Positions 1 through 4,490 of a stretch of 5,280 nucleotides of DNA are shown in pieces. The position numbers were made by a program, and so were the translations under genes. Each line of letters begins with the position of its first letter. The stretch's first letter is position 1. The notes beneath the pieces were generated by a model, which saw only the letters and a list, made by a program, of their open reading frames with translations, was not told where the DNA came from and did not search any database. Where the stretch lies: positions 1 through 5,280 of the forward strand of contig JAFTSR010000093.1 of NCBI GenBank assembly GCA_017467225.1, read 5' to 3'. The stretch is from Clostridia bacterium. GTDB lineage: Bacteria > Bacillota_A > Clostridia > Oscillospirales > CAG-272.

Positions 1-206
1 ACCACACCGACCTCACGCCGAACGTCCTCCTCGGAAATGCTGCTTTGAAATTCCTTGAGAAAATACGACTGATCGCCAACCGTTACGCGATAACAATTGG
101 CGGTTCCGAGCGGTAAGCGCTCTGCCAACGTGCAGTCCATGCCGTAGTGCGCATGCAAAAGATATCGAATACGCTGCGGCGTCAGAATCGTCGCCTCCAG
201 TGCCAT
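1..206 (-). CDS. N-terminal fragment of a probable APH/choline-kinase-fold phosphotransferase
   Basis: Only the first 68 codons are in the window; the gene continues past the left edge. The start is the ATG at 206-204. It is set by a very good ribosome binding site (GAGGTGATC, core at 217-212) five bases upstream and by a strong promoter just before it. The fragment has a short N-terminal helix, a glycine-containing turn (LPLGTANCYRV, residues 31-41), then a beta strand ending in YFLKEFQ (48-54), and a helix starting near residue 58 with Glu65. This matches the N-lobe of the aminoglycoside phosphotransferase / homoserine kinase II / CotS-like superfamily, in which the strand lysine (here Lys51) contacts ATP and a helix glutamate pairs with it. 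The catalytic HxD loop lies outside the window, so the substrate cannot be judged. It is a separate transcription unit from the genes to its right. The fold is an inference from a short stretch. Confidence 0.6.
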   Translation of the reverse strand, partial: MALEATILTPQRIRYLLHAHYGMDCTLAERLPLGTANCYRVTVGDQSYFLKEFQSSISEEDVRREVGV

Positions 207-211
207 GGGAT

Positions 212-217
212 CACCTC
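212..217 (-). promoter_or_regulatory. Ribosome binding site of the phosphotransferase-like gene
   Basis: On the minus strand the sequence is AAAGAGGTGATCCC followed by ATG. The match to the 16S rRNA 3' end extends past the usual core (GAGGTGATC), with five bases between the core and the start codon. It fixes the start at 206. Confidence 0.75.
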
Positions 218-238
218 TTTTCAGTCTGATAGAGCAAT

Positions 239-267
239 AGTATAGCACACTTTACGAAAAAAGTCAA
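239..267 (-). promoter_or_regulatory. Sigma-A type promoter for the phosphotransferase-like gene
   Basis: The -35 box is TTGACT (267-262). A 17-base spacer follows, then the -10 box TATACT (244-239), preceded by TG one base upstream (TGCTATACT, an extended -10). Each box differs from consensus at one base. The predicted transcript start is near 232, giving a leader of about 26 bases. The -35 box lies inside the T-rich tail of the upstream terminator, so the two transcription units are packed with almost no spare DNA. Confidence 0.8.
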
Positions 268-310
268 GAAAATAAGTAACCCCAACAGATTTTTAATGTC
301 CGTTGGGGTT
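261..310 (-). terminator. Rho-independent-type terminator after the GNAT gene
   Basis: A perfect 9-bp stem is formed by GTTGGGGTT (310-302) and AACCCCAAC (286-278) on the plus strand, with a 15-base loop. Read on the minus strand, the hairpin lies 24 bases after the GNAT stop codon. It is followed by a T-rich but interrupted tract (ACTTATTTTCTTGACTTTTTT). The plus-strand flank is not T-rich, so the direction is minus. The large loop and interrupted T tract make it a moderate rather than an ideal terminator. Confidence 0.6.
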
Positions 311-334
311 CCCTATTTGACTAATTGGAATTTA

Positions 335-811
335 TCAGCACTCATACTGAAGATACTTAGACAAAACGCCATCCTCTTCAAATTCTTCCATAACTGCAAA
401 ACCGTTCTTTTGCAAAACTCTTATGGAAGCATTGTTGTGTGCAAAGGTAAATGCACCGATGGTTTTAACATTGTATCGCGCACAAACATTCTTAATAAAC
501 ATATTTACAGCCGTTGTAGCAATGCCCTTAGACCAATATTCAAGTTCAAAAATGCATAAGCTGAGCATGCAGTTCGGTTCATCATTCATATCGATGCAAT
601 AGCACCAAACATCGCCGACATATCTCCCATCGGCATACACTGTCTGACCGAAGCTTGTTGCATTCGGCAACAAGGTTTTCTCATAATCCGCTAATGCTTC
701 TTCAACTGTTTTTGCCTTTTGGGGTAACACCTGCTTGATTTCGGGTCTATTCGCCTTTTCAAAATAGGTTCGAACCGAATCAGCAGTTCTTGTTTCCAAT
801 GTAATAATCAT
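335..811 (-). CDS. GNAT-family N-acetyltransferase
   Basis: A 158-residue protein of the usual single-domain GNAT length. It should transfer an acetyl group from acetyl-CoA to an amine; the substrate is not evident. The acetyl-CoA pyrophosphate loop is seen at YWSKGIATTAV (residues 92-102; Gly96, Ala98), and the closing motif at NNASIRVLQKNGF (126-138), where the asparagine and the 'NGF' turn are typical. The N-terminal part (about 20-60) carries a helix pair as in RimJ/RimL-type members. No signal peptide or membrane segment is seen, so it is cytosolic. The ATG at 811 is supported by AAGGAG (822-817) five bases upstream. Sampled stretches are about 33-52% GC, against about 65% in a sampled stretch of the neighbouring hydrolase gene. 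It uses TTA for leucine (residues 40 and 85), a codon absent from the neighbouring glycosylase gene. This suggests a different origin. I found no convincing promoter in the 113 bases before it (at best TATAAA at 852-847 with a poor -35), so it may be read through from the operon upstream. Confidence 0.9.
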   Translation of the reverse strand: MIITLETRTADSVRTYFEKANRPEIKQVLPQKAKTVEEALADYEKTLLPNATSFGQTVYADGRYVGDVWCYCIDMNDEPNCMLSLCIFELEYWSKGIATTAVNMFIKNVCARYNVKTIGAFTFAHNNASIRVLQKNGFAVMEEFEEDGVLSKYLQYEC

Positions 812-816
812 AAATT

Positions 817-822
817 CTCCTT
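817..822 (-). promoter_or_regulatory. Ribosome binding site of the GNAT gene
   Basis: The minus strand reads GAAGGAGAATTTATG, with AAGGAG at 822-817 and five bases before the ATG. It supports the start at 811 and shows that the gene is translated from its own site. Confidence 0.7.
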
Positions 823-924
823 CGCCAAATTTTTATCCATTATCCGTTTATATTTCTATTTCGCCTATGTGTGCCTGCATTTCTCCGTTGAGTGCACCAA
901 AATTGCATCCGGGTGCTTTTTGTG

Positions 925-1503
925 CTATTTCAACTCCTCCAGCTTCTCCCTGACCGCCATCATATCGCGGAGCATATCCTCTTTTTTGATGGGGTCGCGC
1001 AGAAGGGCTGCAGGGTGATAAACAGCGGTCATCCAAATGCCACCCTTATAAAACCACTGGCCATGCTCACGCGTGATGCGGAAGTCGGGCTTGATCAGTC
1101 GCATGGCGGAAATTCTGCCAAGACAGACCAGAACCTTCGGACGAATGAGACGGAACTGCTCACGCAGATATCCGATGCAGGCGTCCTCCTCCGTAGGGTC
1201 GGGGTCGCGGTTGTTGGGTGGACGACATTTGAGAATGTTGGCAATATAGACCTCCTCGCGCGGAATATCGACCGCAAAAAGGAACTTGTCAAGCAGCTGT
1301 CCGGCCTTGCCGACGAACGGAATGCCCGTTCTGTCCTCCTGCTCGCCGGGTGCCTCACCGACGAACATCAAGGATGCCTGTCGATTGCCCGTACCGAAGA
1401 CGGTATTGGTCTTGCTCATGCCCAAAGGACACGCGCGGCAATCGCGGCAGCGCTGCTCCAGCGCATCCCATGCGGCAACATCGATTTGTGTTTGATTTTC
1501 CAT
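925..1503 (-). CDS. Family 4 uracil-DNA glycosylase (4Fe-4S type)
   Basis: A 192-residue enzyme, of normal length for family 4. It removes uracil from DNA after cytosine deamination or dUTP incorporation, starting base-excision repair in the cytosol. Visible motifs are: CRACPL (22-27), giving the first two cluster cysteines Cys22 and Cys25; GEAPGEQED (49-57), the catalytic motif; YIANILKCRPPNNRDP (86-101), with the uracil-contacting Asn89 and cluster Cys93; Cys109, the fourth cluster ligand, 16 residues after Cys93 as is usual in the family; and YHPAALL (162-168), the His-Pro loop that inserts into DNA. Cys19 is an extra cysteine before the usual pair. The ATG at 1503 has AAGGAG (1516-1511) seven bases upstream. 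It begins 18 bases after the hydrolase stop, so it is very likely co-transcribed. The ribosome binding site lies in a 12-bp palindrome (1504-1515). No clear terminator follows. Confidence 0.95.
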   Translation of the reverse strand: MENQTQIDVAAWDALEQRCRDCRACPLGMSKTNTVFGTGNRQASLMFVGEAPGEQEDRTGIPFVGKAGQLLDKFLFAVDIPREEVYIANILKCRPPNNRDPDPTEEDACIGYLREQFRLIRPKVLVCLGRISAMRLIKPDFRITREHGQWFYKGGIWMTAVYHPAALLRDPIKKEDMLRDMMAVREKLEELK

Positions 1504-1516
1504 AGGAGCGCTCCTT
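1504..1516 (-). promoter_or_regulatory. Ribosome binding site of the glycosylase gene within a palindrome
   Basis: AGGAGCGCTCCT (1504-1515) is a perfect 12-bp palindrome between the hydrolase and glycosylase genes. The Shine-Dalgarno AAGGAG (1516-1511) forms one half. In RNA it could fold as a 4-bp AGGA/TCCT hairpin with a GCGC loop, hiding part of the site, but such a short stem would be weak. The palindrome is certain from the sequence; a regulatory role is only a possibility. Confidence 0.65.
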
Positions 1517-1521
1517 TCTCT

Positions 1522-3615
1522 TTATACCTTGACCGCCAGATAGCACCGCGCGTCGTAAGGAATGGCAATATCACAGACAAAGCCCTGCGTCAGCTCCCAG
1601 CCGTCTCGCTGACCGATATATGCGTCGTTGCAATAGAGATCATAGCGGCATGCAGGATCAAGACCCGAAAAATGCACCGTCGTTCGCGTGTTTCTCTGAT
1701 CGACCGGTCCCAAGGTGAACACACCCAGCAGTGCGCACGAACCCTTTGGCGCAGCGATCTCCAAAATGCCCTTCTCTCCCGGTGCACCCACGTTGACCTC
1801 GGGCGTGTGGTGGTACACACGCGCATCGTGCAGCATGGGACGGACATAATTCTTGTAGCTTTCAAGATAAGCCGCGACCTTTTTCTCCATGATGGAATTG
1901 ATATCGCGCTGTCGGTCATACACCGAGGTCGGAATCAGCGGCGAACCAAAACGAGTTACGCCAATGGTGAAATCCAACGTGCCGCCTGCCTCTGCGCCCA
2001 TACCGTTGAACAGCTTGACCAGATATTCCACCGGCAGCATCATCGACATACCGTTGACAATGCGGAAGGAATGCGGCGCGGCGTTGACGTCGGAAATCCA
2101 GGTATTGGACATAATGCCCGTCATACCCGTGTCGCAGCGCATACCGCCACCGGCGCAGTTCTGGAAGATCACGTTCGGATATTCACGGCGAAGTCGTTTG
2201 AACAGCTCATACCATGCGGCATAATAGCGCAAGCCTGCGTTCTCCCGATAACCGTCGTGCTCGATGCAGGCATCAGGCGGAAAGGTACCGGAATCCAGAC
2301 GGAAATAATCCAATTGATACGTGTCAAGCACGTATTTGATCTGACCGTACGCCCAGTCAAGTCCTTGCGGATCGACAACGTCCAGCATGGCGGAGCAAGG
2401 ACCGTCCTGCATATCCGCGCCGGTGTAGGAAACAAGGCGCGGTGCCAGCTTTTCCTGATAGGTCTTACTCTCCCAGCCAAGCTTTTCGACGTCCATCCAA
2501 AGACCAAACTTCATCCCCATGGCGTGAGCGCGGTCGCGGAAATCAGAGAGCGTGCTCTCGTAACGATCGGGCGTTCTTGTCCAATCGCCGCAAGGCCCCG
2601 GCCAGTTCAGCGTATCGTGGCCCTTTTTGATGTACCAGCCGGCGTCAATAAAGAACAGCTCACCGCCGAGGCGCTTCGCCGTATCCATCAAGGCAATAAT
2701 ATCCTCTTCTTCACATTCTCCGGGACCGACCGAGGCCTCGACCACGCCCGTTTTGGTAAACGCAGCATAATGCGTGTGAATCGCACGGTGCAGTGCGTAA
2801 ATTGCATCGTCGGCGACACCCTTGACCATGCCGAAGAATACCTCCGGCGTGGTAAATTCCTCGCCCGGACGCAGCACCAGCAGCGGTGCATGCCCTGCGA
2901 TGGAAGCTTCAAAATTTACATGATAGCCGCCGATGCAGTCGGTGTCAAAGGAAAACGCGAAGCCGCCGGAATAGGCCATCTGGCAAACAAAGGTGCTGTC
3001 ACAGCCCGACATGTTGGCAATGCAGAAGGGCTGCGCATAGCGCTCGTTATAGTCCTCGCGGTGGTAGGTGTAGCGACCGACAGGCAGCGTGTGGGTGTGA
3101 TAATCGCCCTCACCGCCCGGCAGCGGATAGATAAAATGCCCCACTGTCGCAGGTGCGCCGCCGGCAAACAGACCGCCGCCAAAGATCGTCAGCTGCCCGA
3201 CGGTCATCGGCTTGTCCGTGCGGTTGATCAGCGTCAGATATCGCAGCATGACATCGCCGCCCAAAAGCACGGTATGCACCTGCACGTCAATGTCAAACTT
3301 CGGTGCCGCCAGGGACAGAACGACATGAATGCTGCCGTTCTCCTCGGTCGTCACGCGCAAAGAATCCTTGGGCGTACCGTTCGCCCAAGCATAGTCATAT
3401 ACCAGTTCGGTGCCGTTGACCGTCAGCGCGAAGCAGCGGTTTTTCAGAAAGCCGTCGGGGTTATATAAGCCCTCAGGACGTCCTGTCGCACCCGTGTTGT
3501 ATCCGCAAGCACGCAGGCGACCGCCTGCAAGCTGCTCACAATACAGCGTTGCGCCGCTTTGATAGCAAATGCGTCCTTGTTCGTCGATATACGCTTTGTT
3601 CCAGGCGTTGTTCAT
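1522..3615 (-). CDS. GH36-like alpha-galactosidase
   Basis: A 697-residue protein without a signal peptide, so it is intracellular; it is expected to hydrolyse alpha-1,6-galactosides such as melibiose or raffinose. The layout fits GH36 (clan GH-D, melibiase): an N-terminal beta-sandwich (about 1-270), a (beta/alpha)8 barrel (about 290-590) and a C-terminal beta domain (about 600-697). Barrel motifs seen are FFIDAGWY (321-328), GDWTRTPDRY (343-352), MKFGLWMDVEK (368-378), DYFRLDSGTF (436-445) with the likely nucleophile Asp441, FQNCAGGGMRCDTG (484-497), and WISDVN (506-511) with the likely acid/base Asp509. Characterised GH36/GH27 enzymes carry Lys-x-Asp at the nucleophile (KWD, KYD); here it is Arg-Leu-Asp, so substrate preference may differ. 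I chose the ATG at 3615 because GGAGGT lies six bases upstream. An in-frame ATG at 3645 has no such site and overlaps the previous stop. It follows the parvulin gene by 30 bases. Confidence 0.85.
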   Translation of the reverse strand: MNNAWNKAYIDEQGRICYQSGATLYCEQLAGGRLRACGYNTGATGRPEGLYNPDGFLKNRCFALTVNGTELVYDYAWANGTPKDSLRVTTEENGSIHVVLSLAAPKFDIDVQVHTVLLGGDVMLRYLTLINRTDKPMTVGQLTIFGGGLFAGGAPATVGHFIYPLPGGEGDYHTHTLPVGRYTYHREDYNERYAQPFCIANMSGCDSTFVCQMAYSGGFAFSFDTDCIGGYHVNFEASIAGHAPLLVLRPGEEFTTPEVFFGMVKGVADDAIYALHRAIHTHYAAFTKTGVVEASVGPGECEEEDIIALMDTAKRLGGELFFIDAGWYIKKGHDTLNWPGPCGDWTRTPDRYESTLSDFRDRAHAMGMKFGLWMDVEKLGWESKTYQEKLAPRLVSYTGADMQDGPCSAMLDVVDPQGLDWAYGQIKYVLDTYQLDYFRLDSGTFPPDACIEHDGYRENAGLRYYAAWYELFKRLRREYPNVIFQNCAGGGMRCDTGMTGIMSNTWISDVNAAPHSFRIVNGMSMMLPVEYLVKLFNGMGAEAGGTLDFTIGVTRFGSPLIPTSVYDRQRDINSIMEKKVAAYLESYKNYVRPMLHDARVYHHTPEVNVGAPGEKGILEIAAPKGSCALLGVFTLGPVDQRNTRTTVHFSGLDPACRYDLYCNDAYIGQRDGWELTQGFVCDIAIPYDARCYLAVKV

Positions 3616-3621
3616 ATGCGC

Positions 3622-3627
3622 ACCTCC
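3622..3627 (-). promoter_or_regulatory. Ribosome binding site that decides the GH36 start
   Basis: The minus strand reads TTTGGAGGTGCGCATATG. GGAGGT (3627-3622) lies six bases before the ATG at 3615. The alternative in-frame ATG at 3645 lies upstream of this site and overlaps the stop codon of the preceding gene, so the ten extra residues it would add are unlikely to be translated. Confidence 0.8.
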
Positions 3628-3631
3628 AAAG

Positions 3632-3647
3632 GATTGCCCGGGCAATC
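3632..3647. repeat. Perfect 16-bp palindrome at the parvulin/GH36 junction
   Basis: GATTGCCCGGGCAATC is identical to its own reverse complement. It starts within the parvulin stop codon (TGA, 3648-3646) and fills most of the 30-base gap before the GH36 ribosome binding site. In the transcript it could fold into a 6-bp stem (GATTGC/GCAATC) with a CCGG tetraloop. No T-run follows, so it is not a terminator. It could be an mRNA processing or stability element, or a protein site; its role is unknown. Confidence 0.6.
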
Positions 3648-4392
3648 AGAATTTATCTACAGGGTACAAAATCTTCAGCTGGTTGAGCTTGGAGCGGTAA
3701 GCAGCCTGCTGCTTCTCTGCAGTCAGACGGCGAACAAGCTCCTCACGAACGTCGGAGAAAGACAGCGGCTTCGCCTCGTTGATGGCATCCAGCTGGATCA
3801 GGTGGTAACCAAACTGCGTCTTGACAGGTCCGCGCAGCTCGCCGACCTCCATGGTAAAGCAAGCCTCGTCAAACTCGGGAACCATCTGTCCGCGAGAGAA
3901 CTCGCCAAGGCTGCCGCCGTTGCGAGAGGAGGGGCACTTGCTGCTCTCGGCTGCCGCATCGGCAAAAGTAACCTCGCCAGCCTGAATCTTCGCCAGGATT
4001 GCGTTTGCCTCTTCCTCGGTGTCTACCAGAATGTGGCTTGCACTGACGGTTGCCTGACCTGCGAACATATCGGGATTTTCCTCAAAATACTTCTTAGCGT
4101 CATCAGGCGTTGCGATTGCCGTTGCAATCGCCTTCTCAATGGCGTAGTTGACCAGCAGCTCGTCCTTGACGCGGTTGAGCTGTGCCTTGAAGGCAGGCTC
4201 ACGCTCATACAGGTTGCGCTGTGCGTCCAAAAGCAGCAGATTCTGATTGATCAGCTGCTCCAGCACTGCCTCATAGCCCTGCGGATTTCTGTAGGCCTGG
4301 CCCTGCTGACCCATGCCTGCGATAAAATTCTCAACGTCTGCCTGTGTGATCTGCTTTCCGTTCACGGAAGCTAATACCTTTTCATTTTCCAT
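3646..4392 (-). CDS. Parvulin-type peptidyl-prolyl cis-trans isomerase (cytosolic)
   Basis: A 248-residue protein that speeds cis-trans isomerisation of X-Pro bonds, a folding helper. The N-terminal part (VLASVNGKQITQADVENFI, 6-24, then helices to about 100) resembles the SurA/PrsA/trigger-factor-like chaperone region. The parvulin domain spans about 113-202: SASHILV (117-123) with active-site His120, Cys153 in SSKCPSS, GGSLGEFSRGQMVPEF (159-174) with the pocket residues Met170 and Phe174, and FGYHLIQ (194-200) with His197. A charged helix follows (about 210-240). There is no signal peptide or lipobox, unlike PrsA, so it should act in the cytoplasm. The ATG at 4392 has a GAGAGG site upstream and a strong promoter about 45 bases away. 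It is the first gene of the inferred operon with the hydrolase and glycosylase. Its only TTA codon is Leu7. Confidence 0.93.
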   Translation of the reverse strand: MENEKVLASVNGKQITQADVENFIAGMGQQGQAYRNPQGYEAVLEQLINQNLLLLDAQRNLYEREPAFKAQLNRVKDELLVNYAIEKAIATAIATPDDAKKYFEENPDMFAGQATVSASHILVDTEEEANAILAKIQAGEVTFADAAAESSKCPSSRNGGSLGEFSRGQMVPEFDEACFTMEVGELRGPVKTQFGYHLIQLDAINEAKPLSFSDVREELVRRLTAEKQQAAYRSKLNQLKILYPVDKF

Positions 4393-4434
4393 GATAAAAA
4401 ACCTCTCTTTATTGTGATAATGTTATGTGCTTAT

Positions 4435-4463
4435 ATTTTACCAAAGCAGGCGCTTCTCGTCAA
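4435..4463 (-). promoter_or_regulatory. Sigma-A type promoter of the parvulin-GH36-glycosylase operon
   Basis: The -35 box is TTGACG (4463-4458). A 17-base spacer follows, then the -10 box TAAAAT (4440-4435), with TG one base before it (TGGTAAAAT, an extended -10). The predicted start is near 4428, giving a leader of about 35 bases that ends in AGAGAGGT before the ATG at 4392. The promoter is embedded in the inverted repeat at 4440-4472. Confidence 0.8.
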
Positions 4464-4472
4464 TGCTTTGGT
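4440..4472. repeat. Inverted repeat (9-15-9) overlapping the operon promoter, possible operator
   Basis: On the plus strand, ACCAAAGCA (4440-4448) and TGCTTTGGT (4464-4472) are exact inverted copies separated by 15 bases. Read on the minus strand, one arm abuts the upstream edge of the -35 box. The other arm fills the second half of the spacer and touches the first base of the -10 box. This placement suits a repressor site. As a minus-strand terminator for the upstream hydrolase it would lack a T tract (AAAATATAAG follows). On the plus strand a T-rich stretch follows about 11 bases later, but there is no plus-strand gene to end. It is not the CIRCE or CtsR consensus. No regulator gene is in the window. 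Confidence 0.55.
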
Positions 4473-4490
4473 GAAAAATTTCTTATTTTT

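Noticed and set aside
262..322. Outer AGTCAA/TTGACT inverted repeat around the GNAT terminator, as possible mobile-element ends
   Set aside because: Only 6 bp, unevenly spaced around the hairpin, one copy is the -35 box, and no matching end or target duplication was found on the far side of the GNAT gene.
894..921. GCACC/GGTGC hairpin followed by TTTTT on the plus strand
   Set aside because: The stem is only 5 bp with a 13-base loop, and no plus-strand gene precedes it. On the minus strand no T tract follows, so it does not end the glycosylase gene either.
892..3468. 858-codon plus-strand open frame opposite the glycosylase and the GH36-like gene
   Set aside because: Its codons are exact reverse complements of the sense codons. 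The translation is rich in Arg, His, Ile and Val with no recognisable motif, no good ribosome binding site was seen, and the opposite strand carries clear enzyme motifs. It exists because TTA/CTA/TCA are avoided in the real genes.
3616..3645. Upstream ATG at 3645 as start of the GH36-like gene
   Set aside because: It has no ribosome binding site at a suitable distance and falls just before the stop of the parvulin; GGAGGT at 3627-3622 points to the ATG at 3615.
3559..4374. 271-codon plus-strand open frame opposite the parvulin
   Set aside because: Same codon-mirroring effect as the longer antisense frame; the parvulin motifs on the minus strand explain the region.
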